Shown: piece by piece, positions 33,073 through 41,613 of the stretch
Layout of the letters: the number at the start of each line of letters is the position of its first letter
Position numbering within the stretch: position 1 is the stretch's first letter
Assembly (NCBI GenBank): GCA_034432435.1
Contig: DAOUBS010000004.1
Location: 1 to 64,000 of the forward strand
Direction of reading: 5' to 3'
DNA length: 64,000 bases
DNA from: JANWYT01 sp034432435
GTDB lineage: Bacteria > Chloroflexota > Anaerolineae > Aggregatilineales > Phototrophicaceae
Translations under genes and position numbers: made by a program
The notes under the pieces: generated by a model
Databases searched by the model: none
The model's input: only the letters and a program-made list of their open reading frames with translations
Told to the model about the DNA's origin: nothing

Positions 33073-34388
33073 ACATCCGCACCCCTAAGCGCTACCGCGG
33101 CACCCCCCGCCGCAGCATCTTCCCCACGCGGACGTTCCTGCTGCTGCTGGTCACAGTGGGGGTGGTGTTCGGCGCGTCGCGCGTGATGGAGCAGCGCGAC
33201 ACGATCCAAGCCCAAGTGGGCGAGGTGGCTCAGTCGCTGGCGGAAAACCTCAACGAGCAGATGGCTACGCTGAACGCGCCGCCCCCCACCGCCACCCAAG
33301 ACCCGCGCCAGAACCTCATCGCGGGCGACAACGCATGGCAGGTGGGCAACACGACCGAGGCTGTCCGCAGCTATCAGGTGTCGTTGGGGGCGATCCCGAA
33401 CAACGTCGGGATTCACAACCGCGTGGCGCTGGGGCTGATGCTGGTGGGCAGCACTGAACAGGCTGTTGAGGCCTCGCAGCGCGCGATCATGGCCGACCCG
33501 TTCAGCTCGGATGCGTGGGCCATCCGCGGGTGGGCGCTGGCCAGCAGCGGCGACGTCGCCGGCGGGCTGAGCGCTGTGATGCACGCCACCACGCTTGACC
33601 CGCAGAACGCCCGCGCCCGCGTCTACCTCGCCCGTGTGCTGTACATCGACGAGCAGTACGCCCGCGCGCGCAGCTTGATCGACGAGGTGCTGAACGACGA
33701 CCCCGACAACGCAGAAGCGCTGTGGGTGCGCGGGCTGATCCGCGAGACGGGCTTCTTTGAATTCGGCGGCGCGCTGGACGACTTTCGCGCGGCCTACGAC
33801 CTGGCGATGAGCGAATTGCCCGGGCTGGCCGCCACGATCGCGGTGGATCTGGCGCGCATTCAGCTGCGCCCGCCTGACCCGAACTATCAGGGAGCAATCG
33901 ACATCTTGCAATCAGCCCGCCAGATGAACGCCGAGAACACGCTGGTGCTGTTCTGGTTGGGGCGCATCTACTACAGCGACCTCGGTGACCCTACCCAAGC
34001 CATCCCCTACTTGCAGCAGTGCGTGGACTACAACCCGTCGAGCTACAACTGTTTTTACTTGTTGGGGCGGGCGCAGCGCAGCGTCAACCAAAATGCGGCA
34101 GCTTTGCAATCGCTCGAGGAAACCACCCGCCTGAACTCACCCAACCCGCGCCATTGGTGGTGGGCTGCCAACATGTACTACGAACAGGGCAACTGCGCCC
34201 GTGCCAGCGAGTTCTTGCGGCGCGGCGCGGAACTCATCACCGAGAACACGCCCGCCGACTTGATCGACGCCTACGACTTCCTGCTGAGCACCTGCGGCGT
34301 GAGCATCCCGCGCTTGGGCCGTCAGCAGCTCACCCCTGAGCCGACGCCGCCCCTTGATACAGCCACCCCTGAACCCGACAGAGCCTAG
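33069..34388 (+). CDS. Membrane-anchored TPR protein 3
   Basis: About 439 residues with one membrane segment (~22-42), a coiled linker and seven or more TPRs (IPNNVGIHNRVALGLMLVG, DPDNAEALWVRGLIRETG, YNPSSYNCFYLLGRAQRS). The GTG at 33069 is chosen because GGAGGA lies six bases upstream and it overlaps the previous stop (GTGA). The tail is rich in Pro and Thr. The three proteins share the cytoplasmic-tail / membrane / TPR layout. Confidence 0.87.
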   Translation: MNIRTPKRYRGTPRRSIFPTRTFLLLLVTVGVVFGASRVMEQRDTIQAQVGEVAQSLAENLNEQMATLNAPPPTATQDPRQNLIAGDNAWQVGNTTEAVRSYQVSLGAIPNNVGIHNRVALGLMLVGSTEQAVEASQRAIMADPFSSDAWAIRGWALASSGDVAGGLSAVMHATTLDPQNARARVYLARVLYIDEQYARARSLIDEVLNDDPDNAEALWVRGLIRETGFFEFGGALDDFRAAYDLAMSELPGLAATIAVDLARIQLRPPDPNYQGAIDILQSARQMNAENTLVLFWLGRIYYSDLGDPTQAIPYLQQCVDYNPSSYNCFYLLGRAQRSVNQNAAALQSLEETTRLNSPNPRHWWWAANMYYEQGNCARASEFLRRGAELITENTPADLIDAYDFLLSTCGVSIPRLGRQQLTPEPTPPLDTATPEPDRA

Positions 34389-34506
34389 CCCATGTCTGAT
34401 GCCCCCGTGCGCATCATCCGTCAGCACCGCCGCGCGATGATGTGCGTCGTACCACAAAGACCGAGTTTTTGCGAGAAAGTGATAGAACATTTTTTCTGAA
34501 ATCGAA

Positions 34507-34512
34507 TATAAT
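34507..34512 (+). promoter_or_regulatory. -10 box for the LexA-domain gene
   Basis: A perfect TATAAT, 42 bases before ATG 34554. Upstream sits an imperfect inverted repeat (TAGAA at 34483-34487 and TTCTGA about ten bases on), a weak candidate operator. Confidence 0.45.
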
Positions 34513-34553
34513 GGTCTAGGGTTTGAAAGCTGTAACATAGAGGAGAGCGCCCG

Positions 34554-34787
34554 ATGACCACCATCACCAACCCGCAGACCCTGCGCATATATGAGTTTAT
34601 CCGAGATTTCATCCACGAGACGCGGTTGAACCCCACCATCCGCGAGATTGGGGAGGGCGTCCACCTGTCGCACAGCGCGGTGTTGAGCCATTTGGCGCAT
34701 CTAGAAGCGAAAGGGTGGATCGTGCGTGAGATCGGCGTGGCGCGCAGCATCCGCCTCGGCGAGTTTGCGCCGGACTATGTGCCGTAA
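34554..34787 (+). CDS. Stand-alone LexA-type winged-helix protein
   Basis: A 77-residue protein that is only the LexA-like DNA-binding domain: LRIYEFIRDFIHETRLNPTIREIGEGVHLSHSAVLSHLAHLEAKGWI is the winged helix with its recognition helix. The S24 peptidase half with Ser/Lys is absent, and the reading frame ends cleanly, so this is not a fragment cut by a frameshift. It could be a constitutive repressor or modulator. GAGGAG lies upstream of the ATG. It overlaps the convergent GT2 gene by 13 bases. Confidence 0.8.
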   Translation: MTTITNPQTLRIYEFIRDFIHETRLNPTIREIGEGVHLSHSAVLSHLAHLEAKGWIVREIGVARSIRLGEFAPDYVP

Positions 34788-35494
34788 GGCGGCACGACCT
34801 CATGCTTGCGCAGCAGGTTGATCAAGATCGACAGCACAACTTTAATCATGTAGTAGACGCTGCGCAGCGGGGTGATCGACGATTGGCCGCCTGTTCGGGG
34901 CAGCATCTGCGCGGGGACTTCGCACAGGCGCAGGCCAGCACGGTGCGCTAGGACAATCGCCTCGGGCTCTGGGTAGTCATAGGGGTAGACCTGCGCAAAC
35001 AAGGCAATGGCGCGCGCGTTGAAGGCGGCAAAACCGCTGGTGGGGTCGGTGATGGGCTGCTGCGCGATGCGGCTGAGCAGCCAGCGCAGCACGCCGATGC
35101 CCGCCAGCCGCGCCGTCGATGTGCCGTAGTCGCCGCCGTTGAGGAAGCGCGAGCCGATCACGATGTCCACGTCCCCACGTTGGAGCCGCTCGATGATGCG
35201 CGCAATGTCGAGTGGGTCGTGCTGGCCGTCGCCGTCGTTGCGCACGACCACCTCAAACCCGTGCGCCCGCGCAAAGCGGAACGCGGTCTGCACGGCTGCG
35301 CCAATGCCGACGTTGTAGGGCATGTGCAGCACCATCGCGCCTGCTTGCTGGGCGATGGGTCCTGTCGCGTCTGCTGAGCCATCGTTGACGACAAGCACCG
35401 CCGCCGAAGGGCAAGCCGCCCGAATGCAGCGGATAGTGCGCTCGATGTTAGTCGCTTCGTTGTAGGCCGGAAGGATGATGAGGACACGCGACAT
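34775..35494 (-). CDS. GT2-family glycosyltransferase (DPM1-like)
   Basis: About 239 residues of a GT-A glycosyltransferase: VLIILPAYNEATNIERTI, the NDGSADAT nucleotide loop and the metal-binding DGDGQHDP. A DPSGF-like DPTSGFAAFNARAI acceptor segment follows. This resembles polyprenyl-phosphate mannose/glucose synthases, which charge the lipid carrier used by GT39-type enzymes such as the one at 6.6-8.0 kb (inference). Two C-terminal hydrophobic stretches are short. ATG 35494 is chosen because it begins the conserved domain; it has no strong Shine-Dalgarno. Confidence 0.88.
   Translation of the reverse strand: MSRVLIILPAYNEATNIERTIRCIRAACPSAAVLVVNDGSADATGPIAQQAGAMVLHMPYNVGIGAAVQTAFRFARAHGFEVVVRNDGDGQHDPLDIARIIERLQRGDVDIVIGSRFLNGGDYGTSTARLAGIGVLRWLLSRIAQQPITDPTSGFAAFNARAIALFAQVYPYDYPEPEAIVLAHRAGLRLCEVPAQMLPRTGGQSSITPLRSVYYMIKVVLSILINLLRKHEVVPPYGT
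34779..34795. terminator. Hairpin in the overlap of two convergent genes
   Basis: GTGCCG and CGGCAC pair across TAAGG, exactly where the LexA-domain gene ends and the GT2 gene ends. It has no T tract, so any terminator activity is uncertain. Confidence 0.35.
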
Positions 35495-35607
35495 GCAGCT
35501 TGCTTTAGGTTCGTCTGACGATGCTACTGCATGGTAACTGAAAAAAAAGGTAGGCACAACCTAAAAACGAGCTGCTTACACTCAGGCCGATCTGTAACAG
35601 TTCGTCA

Positions 35608-35844
35608 TTAATCGTCTTGCTTGCGCCATCCCCCTTCAGAGGGGGTTTTCAACGTGGCCTGCACGTACTCGGTCAGCTCGGCTTCGTAGGCAACAAGTTC
35701 ATCTTCGTCCATCTCGCGCAGGTTTTGCATCTCGATGATGACTTCAGCCACGGCCTGTTGAACAGTCGTGCGGATGAGATGCTGCAACTGCCCAACAGTG
35801 AGATCTGCAATCCGCGTTTGTTTGGTTGCCCGATGGTGTGACAT
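35608..35844 (-). CDS. Small uncharacterised acidic protein
   Basis: A 78-residue protein: TRIADLTVGQLQHLIRTTVQQAVAEVIIEM then an acidic, mostly helical stretch. This LT..QL..LI...V..AV pattern recurs in many small bacterial proteins of unknown role, some beside toxin genes, but no toxin gene is adjacent here. No membrane segment or cysteine is present. The start at 35844 is the first ATG. Its context is isolated, between the GT2 gene and the two-component cluster. Confidence 0.62.
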   Translation of the reverse strand: MSHHRATKQTRIADLTVGQLQHLIRTTVQQAVAEVIIEMQNLREMDEDELVAYEAELTEYVQATLKTPSEGGWRKQDD

Positions 35845-36082
35845 AGTCGTATGCCTACCTTTTCACCACTCGCTTGCTCGATAGGACTATTGTACTACCA
35901 AGTCAAATTTTTGCAGGTGAAAAGAGCGTAAGAGCAGCCCTCTGTAGGCAATTATTTACAATTTTGAGCAGCAAAAAGGCGATAAGTTAATAGATTGTAA
36001 TGTTTAACTTCTCTCAAAAGCTGTGGGAATTCCCCACACTCTCGTTATTTTTTCCATCTGAGCGTGTGGGGGCATGACTGGT

Positions 36083-36463
36083 TTAGTATTGGTTTTGGAA
36101 GATCAGTTCCTCAATCGCGCCGAGGAAGAGCGTGCGGTTGATGGGCTTGGCAAAGTAGGCATCAAAGCCTACCTCCAGCGCGTTGTGCTTGAGCATCGGC
36201 GTGTGATAGGCCGTCACCGCGACGCACTTGAGGCGGCGCAGCGTGGGGTGGTTGCGAATTTGCGCCAGCAGTTGGAAGCCATCTTTGCCCGGCAGCGCAA
36301 GGTCGATAATGACGCCAGCGTAACTGGACTCCAGCAGGCGCTCCCAGCCTTCTTCCGCGCTGGCGGCCAACACGACCTCTAGCTGCACCTGTTTGAGCAT
36401 GCGCGCGATGACGAACTGTCCGTCAGGATCATCTTCGATGACAAGGATCGGTAACTGAGACAT
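36083..36463 (-). CDS. Response regulator receiver protein 2
   Basis: 126 residues, receiver domain only: the acidic pair in VIEDD, the phospho-acceptor Asp in VIIDLALPG, the switch Thr (CVAVTAYH) and Lys in FAKPI. There is no output domain, so it acts by phosphotransfer or protein contact. It follows receiver 1 by 22 bases in the kinase operon. Confidence 0.92.
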   Translation of the reverse strand: MSQLPILVIEDDPDGQFVIARMLKQVQLEVVLAASAEEGWERLLESSYAGVIIDLALPGKDGFQLLAQIRNHPTLRRLKCVAVTAYHTPMLKHNALEVGFDAYFAKPINRTLFLGAIEELIFQNQY

Positions 36464-36485
36464 GGTAAGTTTTTCTCCTCAGGCT

Positions 36486-36917
36486 CTAAAATGACACTAA
36501 CAGGCGGGTCAGATGCGGCACATCGGACAGCATCGTTGTCAACTGTTGGATGAACTTGCTCGGGTCGAGCGGCTTGGTGATGTAATTGTGGAAACCAGCC
36601 GCCATCCCGCGCTCACGATCGCCGGCCATGGCGTGGGCAGTGAGCGCGATCACCGGGATGTGAGCCGTGTGCGGGTTGTTCTTGATCTCGTAGAGCAGCT
36701 CCCAGCCGTCGAGGCCGGGCATGGAGAGATCGGTCAAGATGAAGCGGAATTCTTGGGTATTGTCACGCAGGACGTCCAGCGCTTCTTGGCCGTTGTTGGC
36801 AGTCGTCACCTGCGCCCCCGCCATCTTGAGCAGGCGGCGCGCTACCTCAAGGCTGTCGCGCTCATCGTCGGCCACCAGCACTGGCCAACCATCGAACACT
36901 TTAGGGATCTTGTTCAC
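36486..36917 (-). CDS. Response regulator receiver protein 1
   Basis: 143 residues, a single receiver: VLVADDERD, phospho-acceptor in FILTDLSMPGLDGWELL, LTAHAM and TKPLDPSKF. There is no output domain. It sits between the histidine kinase and the second receiver, forming a kinase-receiver-receiver relay on the minus strand. Confidence 0.92.
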   Translation of the reverse strand: MNKIPKVFDGWPVLVADDERDSLEVARRLLKMAGAQVTTANNGQEALDVLRDNTQEFRFILTDLSMPGLDGWELLYEIKNNPHTAHIPVIALTAHAMAGDRERGMAAGFHNYITKPLDPSKFIQQLTTMLSDVPHLTRLLVSF

Positions 36918-36935
36918 CGTGCGACTCCTTTATTG

Positions 36936-38555
36936 TTAGTTCAACGAAGGCATGAGGCGCGCTTGGTCGATGCTGCTGGCGAACACCGCGTGCTCTTGAT
37001 CGGGCTTGGTCTGCCCGCTGAAGGCTGGCAGCTCTAGCGGCAGCTCGACGGTGAAAGTGCTGCCCACGCCTACCTTGCTTTCGACATTGATCTTGCCGCC
37101 CATCAGGATCACAAGGCGCTTGACAATGGCCAACCCCAGCCCAGCCCCTTGCTGCTGACGGGTCGAAGAGGCGTCCACTTGAAAGAAATCGTCGAAGATA
37201 AGGCCTAGTTTGGCTTTGGGGATGCCGATGCCTGTATCCGAGACACGAATTATGAGCTCATCGGCTTGGCGCTGAATTTGCAACGTGACTTCACCACGTT
37301 CGGTGAACTTGATAGCGTTGCCGACCAAGTTGGTGATGATCTGCGAGAGGCGTGTCTCGTCGTGGTTGATCGTCTCTGGCAGCGTGGGGTCAACGTCTAG
37401 CGCCAGCCGCAGGCCTTTGTCGTGCGCCAGCATCTTGAGGTCGTTGTACAAGCCAGCGATCATGTAGCGGATCTGAAGCGGGGAGGGCACGATCTGAAGG
37501 CCGCCCGTGGCGATGCGTGACAAGTCCAGAATGTTGTTGATGAGCGTCAGCAGGCGCTGCGTGTTGGCCAACGAGCGCTCGGCCATGTAGGTGTTGTCCT
37601 CATCGAGTTGATCGCTGTAGATCATCAAGTGCAGGAAGCCGATCATGGCGTTGAGCGGTGTGCGCAGCTCGTGGCTCATCGTGGCGAGGAACAGGTCCTT
37701 CATGCGGGTGGCGTCTTCTGCTTGGCGGCGAGCAGCTTCCAGATCTTTGATATAACGCTGCTCATTCTCAGCAGCATGGTTGAGCGCATCAGCCAGCATC
37801 CCTAGCTCATCCTTTGCAGTGAGGTGGATGCGAGCGCCGAGGTTGCCTTTGGCAAATTCGTGGCTGACTTCAATCATCGCGTGCAGGCTGCTGACGATGT
37901 AACGGATGACCAATTGAGCCACCAACGTAGACACTACGAACAACAGCGTCACCGCGACGACGATGATGATCAGCGACTGGGTGAAATGTGCCACAATATC
38001 TTCGCGTTCTTCTATCACATGGAGTTGATAGTCTGCAAAGAAGCGATCAAACTGGGACGACAGCGCCAACCGCAGTTCACGGTAGCGATCATCGTACTGC
38101 TGGAACAACTCAAGGCTAGGGTTCGCCAGCAGCTCGCGCTCGATCATGCTCAGCTCAGCGTTTAAGTCGTCAATTACGGCGAAGATCTCGGCGTCTTCAG
38201 GCTGGTTGTCATACACTTGAGCTTGAACAAAGGCCTCGTTGAAGCGGTCTAAATAGCGGAAGTAGCGTTCATAAGCCTCAGAATCTTGCGGGTCAAGGAT
38301 GTAAGCGCGCAGGTTGTCGGAAAGGGCCACGCTGTAGTAGCGCAGGTCGTTCACCAGTTGCAGCAGCGGTTCGTCGACCTCTTGATTTTCCTTGATGTGG
38401 TCCAATCCTTCATAGATGTTCCAGAACACGCTGCCAGCAGAGACGAAGATCATGATAATGACGATCGCAAACGCGCCGGTCATTTTAGACCAAATTGGCA
38501 GGTTGAGCAGCGCATCACGCCAATTAGCCGCGTGTTTTGAGAGATAGGTGCTCAT
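36936..38555 (-). CDS. HAMP-domain sensor histidine kinase
   Basis: About 539 residues. Two membrane segments (near residues 25-45 and 195-225) flank an extracytoplasmic helical sensor domain of ~150 residues; a HAMP linker follows (SHEFAKGNLGARIHLTAKDELGML). The phosphoacceptor box is ATMSHELRTPLNAMIGF and the ATP domain has NLVGNAIKF, VSDTGIGIP and GAGLGLAIVKRL. Two receiver proteins lie immediately downstream. ATG 38555 or ATG 38597 could be the start; neither has a Shine-Dalgarno. Confidence 0.93.
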   Translation of the reverse strand: MSTYLSKHAANWRDALLNLPIWSKMTGAFAIVIIMIFVSAGSVFWNIYEGLDHIKENQEVDEPLLQLVNDLRYYSVALSDNLRAYILDPQDSEAYERYFRYLDRFNEAFVQAQVYDNQPEDAEIFAVIDDLNAELSMIERELLANPSLELFQQYDDRYRELRLALSSQFDRFFADYQLHVIEEREDIVAHFTQSLIIIVVAVTLLFVVSTLVAQLVIRYIVSSLHAMIEVSHEFAKGNLGARIHLTAKDELGMLADALNHAAENEQRYIKDLEAARRQAEDATRMKDLFLATMSHELRTPLNAMIGFLHLMIYSDQLDEDNTYMAERSLANTQRLLTLINNILDLSRIATGGLQIVPSPLQIRYMIAGLYNDLKMLAHDKGLRLALDVDPTLPETINHDETRLSQIITNLVGNAIKFTERGEVTLQIQRQADELIIRVSDTGIGIPKAKLGLIFDDFFQVDASSTRQQQGAGLGLAIVKRLVILMGGKINVESKVGVGSTFTVELPLELPAFSGQTKPDQEHAVFASSIDQARLMPSLN

Positions 38556-38645
38556 GTCGCTTAGTACCACTTTCGTTAATACAAAAATAAACGTCATTCA
38601 ACTGTTATTTAAACGTTTTTAGAAGCAGAATGCAACACGCTTCAA

Positions 38646-38665
38646 GGCCAGTTTTCATACTGGCC
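38646..38665. repeat. Inverted repeat before the clpC terminator
   Basis: GGCCAGT and ACTGGCC pair perfectly across a six-base loop. It lies between the sensor-kinase start and the clpC terminator. It could be an operator for the kinase operon or part of a double hairpin. Confidence 0.4.
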
Positions 38666-38690
38666 ACGTGGCTAGGCCGCTGGCACAGAA

Positions 38691-38711
38691 AAGCCCCCGA
38701 GACGGGGGCTT
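38691..38711 (-). terminator. Rho-independent terminator of clpC
   Basis: A nine-base perfect stem (AAGCCCCCG / CGGGGGCTT) with a three-base loop, followed on the minus strand by TTTTCT. It begins 44 bases after the clpC stop. Confidence 0.8.
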
Positions 38712-38754
38712 CATGACACATGTGCTGTGCGAGACTCATGACCTGTGTCAGACT

Positions 38755-41241
38755 TTACATCTCGGTGGCGGTTTCTTCGACCGTTTCGAGCTTCAGCGCG
38801 TTGTTCTCCACTGTCGCGCGGATTTCGCTGGCGAGTTGGAATTTGCCAGAGAGGATGCCATCCGAGAGGGCGTCCTCGACTTCGTTCTGGATCAAGCGGC
38901 GCAGCGGGCGGGCGCCGTATTCGGCATCGTAGCCTTTGTCGGCCAGCCAGTCCATCGCTTCGGGGGTGACTTCGAGCGTGATGGCGTGTTCGATCAAGCG
39001 CTCGCGCACCTTGTCAAGTTCGAGGTTGACGATCTGCTTGATTTCGTCTTTCGTCAGGCTGCGGAAGATGATGGTTGCGTCCACGCGGTTGAGGAACTCT
39101 GGACGGAACATCTTGCGCACCTGATCCATCACGTTCTTGGTCATCTCCTCATAGCTGGACTGCGCCTCGCGCTGTTCGTCGATGGGCAGCCCACGGAAGC
39201 CCAACGAGGCCTGCCGCTTGATCTGATCTGCGCCGACGTTGCTCGTCATGACGATGATCGTGTTGCGGAAGTCGACACGGCGGCCACGCGCGTCGGTCAG
39301 CGTGCCCTCTTCCATGATTTGCAGCAGCATGTTGAACGTTTCGGGGTGGGCTTTCTCGATCTCGTCAAAGACGACGATGCTGTAGGGGCGGCGGCGGACG
39401 GCTTCCGTCAGCTGGCCGGCGTCTTCATAGCCCACGTAGCCGGGCGGCGCGCCCACCAAACGCGCGACGCTGTGGCGCTCCATGAACTCGCTCATGTCGA
39501 GGCGCACCAGCGCGTCCTCACTGCCGAACATGAACTGCGCCAGTGCCTTTGTGAGTTCTGTCTTGCCGACGCCCGTCGGCCCCAAGAACATGAACGACCC
39601 AATCGGGCGGCGCGGGTCTTTCAGGCCAGCGCGCGCGCGGCGGACGGCCTTGCTGATCTGCACGATGGCCTCATGCTGGCCGACGATGCGCTTGTGGAGG
39701 TTGTCCTCCATCTCCATCAGGCGCTGCGTCTCGTCCCCACCCAAGCGAGTGACGGGGATGCCCGTCCACATCGTGACCACTTCCGCGATGTCGTCGGCGG
39801 TCAGGCGCGGTTGGCCGGTCTCTTCGTTCCAGTTCGCGCGGAAGTCGGCCAGCGAGGCGTTCAGGCTGTCGATGCGGCGGCGCAGCTCTTCAATCTCGTC
39901 GGCGGGCAAGCCGTCGTCCTCGGCGCGCTCCAGCTCCCCGCTTAGGTGCTCCAGCTCTTCGTTGATGCGGCGCACTTGGGCGGCCTCGGGCGATTTGTAC
40001 ATGCGCAGGCGCGCGGACGCCTCGTCGATCAGGTCGATGGCCTTGTCTGGCAGGAAGCGATCTGGGATGTAGCGCGCGGACAAGTTGGCGGCGGCTTCGA
40101 TCGCTTCATCCGTGATTTCAACGTTGTGATGCTCTTGATAGGGGACTTTGATCCCCTGCAGGATTTCGATGGTCTCTTCGATGGTCGGCTCATCGACGAG
40201 GATCTGTTGGAAGCGACGGGCCAGCGCAGCGTCGCTCTCGATGTGCTTGCGGTATTCGTCGAGGGTGGTCGCGCCGATGCATTGCAGTTCGCCGCGGCTG
40301 AGGGCCGGCTTGAGGATGTTGGCGGCGTCGACGCTGCTGCCTGCGCTGCCTGCGCCGATCAGCATATGCACCTCGTCGATAAACAGGATTGTGTCGCTAG
40401 CTTTCAGCTCTTCGATCACGCGCTTGAGGCGCTCCTCAAACTGCCCACGATACATCGTCCCTGCGACGAGCGAGCCAACGTCTAGCTGGAGCACGCGCTT
40501 GTTCAGCAGCGGCTTAGGCGTGTTGCCGTCGATGATGCGCTGCGCGAGGCCTTCAACGATGGCCGTCTTGCCCACGCCCGGTTCGCCGATCAGCGCCGGG
40601 TTGTTCTTGCGGCGGCGGCTGAGCACTTGGATCACGCGCTCGATCTCCGTCTCGCGCCCCACGACGGGGTCTAGCTTGCCTTCGCTGGCCAGCGCGGTGA
40701 GGTCGGTCGCTAGTTGGTCGACGAGGGGGGTTTTGTTCTCTTTGGCGCTGCGGCGCTGTTCGCGCTCAGCGGTTGGGGCAGGCGACTGCTGGACGGGGCT
40801 TTCGTTCAAAACGCGGCGCGTCTGGCGGCGCACTTCCTCAGGGCTGATGCCGAGGCGGCGCAGCACGTCGATCGCCACGCCATCCTGCTGGCGCACCAAG
40901 CCCAGCAGCAGGTGCTCCGTGCCGATGTAGTGATGCCCCATGCGACGGGCTTCGTCTACAGCCAGTTCTAGCACTTTCTTCGTTCCAGCCGAGAGGTCAA
41001 GCGTGTCCCCCGGGGCGCGGCTGCCGCTGTCTGTCAAGCGGATGACCAATTCTTCCACGCGGCGTTGATCCAGACCCAGTTCACGCAGAACGCGCCCAGC
41101 CACGCCGCCCTCTTCGCGCATCAAGCCCAAGAGCAAATGCTCAGTGCTGATTTGCCCGTGCTGCAAGCGCTCGGCTTCTTCTTGCGCGAGGCTTAACACA
41201 CGGCGCGCCCGCTGTGTAAAGCGTTCCATCTTGTTCGGCAC
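38755..41241 (-). CDS. clpC: ClpC-type AAA+ unfoldase
   Basis: An 828-residue Hsp100 unfoldase that feeds proteins to ClpP. It has two N-terminal Clp repeats (~5-150: GQISTEHLLLGLMREEGG and YIGTEHLLLGLVRQQDG), a first AAA+ module with Walker A GEPGVGKT (219-226), a short coiled M-domain with about 60 residues (LSGELERAEDDG...), and a second module (GPTGVGKTELTKAL). An IGF-like ClpP-docking loop is not clearly seen by eye. GTG 41241 has GGAGG nine bases upstream; ATG 41229 would be too far from it. A strong terminator follows. Confidence 0.93.
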   Translation of the reverse strand: MPNKMERFTQRARRVLSLAQEEAERLQHGQISTEHLLLGLMREEGGVAGRVLRELGLDQRRVEELVIRLTDSGSRAPGDTLDLSAGTKKVLELAVDEARRMGHHYIGTEHLLLGLVRQQDGVAIDVLRRLGISPEEVRRQTRRVLNESPVQQSPAPTAEREQRRSAKENKTPLVDQLATDLTALASEGKLDPVVGRETEIERVIQVLSRRRKNNPALIGEPGVGKTAIVEGLAQRIIDGNTPKPLLNKRVLQLDVGSLVAGTMYRGQFEERLKRVIEELKASDTILFIDEVHMLIGAGSAGSSVDAANILKPALSRGELQCIGATTLDEYRKHIESDAALARRFQQILVDEPTIEETIEILQGIKVPYQEHHNVEITDEAIEAAANLSARYIPDRFLPDKAIDLIDEASARLRMYKSPEAAQVRRINEELEHLSGELERAEDDGLPADEIEELRRRIDSLNASLADFRANWNEETGQPRLTADDIAEVVTMWTGIPVTRLGGDETQRLMEMEDNLHKRIVGQHEAIVQISKAVRRARAGLKDPRRPIGSFMFLGPTGVGKTELTKALAQFMFGSEDALVRLDMSEFMERHSVARLVGAPPGYVGYEDAGQLTEAVRRRPYSIVVFDEIEKAHPETFNMLLQIMEEGTLTDARGRRVDFRNTIIVMTSNVGADQIKRQASLGFRGLPIDEQREAQSSYEEMTKNVMDQVRKMFRPEFLNRVDATIIFRSLTKDEIKQIVNLELDKVRERLIEHAITLEVTPEAMDWLADKGYDAEYGARPLRRLIQNEVEDALSDGILSGKFQLASEIRATVENNALKLETVEETATEM

Positions 41242-41256
41242 GGTAAAAGACCTCCA

Positions 41257-41275
41257 GATCAGCAGTAAGCTGATC
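41257..41275. promoter_or_regulatory. Palindrome in the clpC leader
   Basis: GATCAGC and GCTGATC pair perfectly across AGTAA, only one base from the clpC Shine-Dalgarno (CCTCC on the plus strand at 41251-41255). It could be an operator for a stress repressor or an RNA hairpin hiding or exposing the ribosome site. Confidence 0.5.
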
Positions 41276-41399
41276 GTTACAATGGACTATTGCACACTTT
41301 AAAGTATACCAGCATTTATACGAAAGGCGGTAGACAACAGCATCGGAGAGACGTTAGAAATTCATCAAGAGCTGAGGAAGATCGTCAGAGGCCGAGGTG

Positions 41400-41500
41400 A
41401 CGGCAAGTTGCCCCTCTCCACGGGTGACCGCGGGGCAGGTCACTTCAAGAGGGGCGACCGAGCGAAGCGACGCCAGGGTGAGGCCCTTTTGAGACCCGCA
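41400..41500. repeat. Degenerate dispersed repeat in the clpC upstream spacer
   Basis: The spacer 41242-41613 has no gene. It holds CACGGGTGACCGC, GGGGCAGGT, GAGGGGCGACCGAGCGAAGCG and AGGGTGAGGCC. A diverged relative (CACGGGTGATCGC, GGCAGAT, GGGGTGAGGCC) occurs at about 54194-54246. The rest of the spacer holds the clpC leader palindrome and a REP-like element. Confidence 0.5.
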
Positions 41501-41541
41501 ACAGGCCTCATCCCACATCCCCCTTTAGCGGACGCATCTTA

Positions 41542-41563
41542 GCCGAGCGCTTCAGCGCTCGGC
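41542..41563. repeat. REP-like palindrome, family A copy 2
   Basis: A perfect 22-base palindrome: arms GCCGAGCGCT and AGCGCTCGGC around TC. Confidence 0.85.
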
Positions 41564-41613
41564 AGAGAAAACGCCGGAGTTCAGAGGTGAAAGGCGGCAG
41601 GGGAGATGAGTCC

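Noticed and set aside
35845..36082. RNA gene or small protein between the 78-residue gene and the receiver gene
   Set aside because: The spacer is AT-rich with no clear start plus Shine-Dalgarno and no obvious hairpin.
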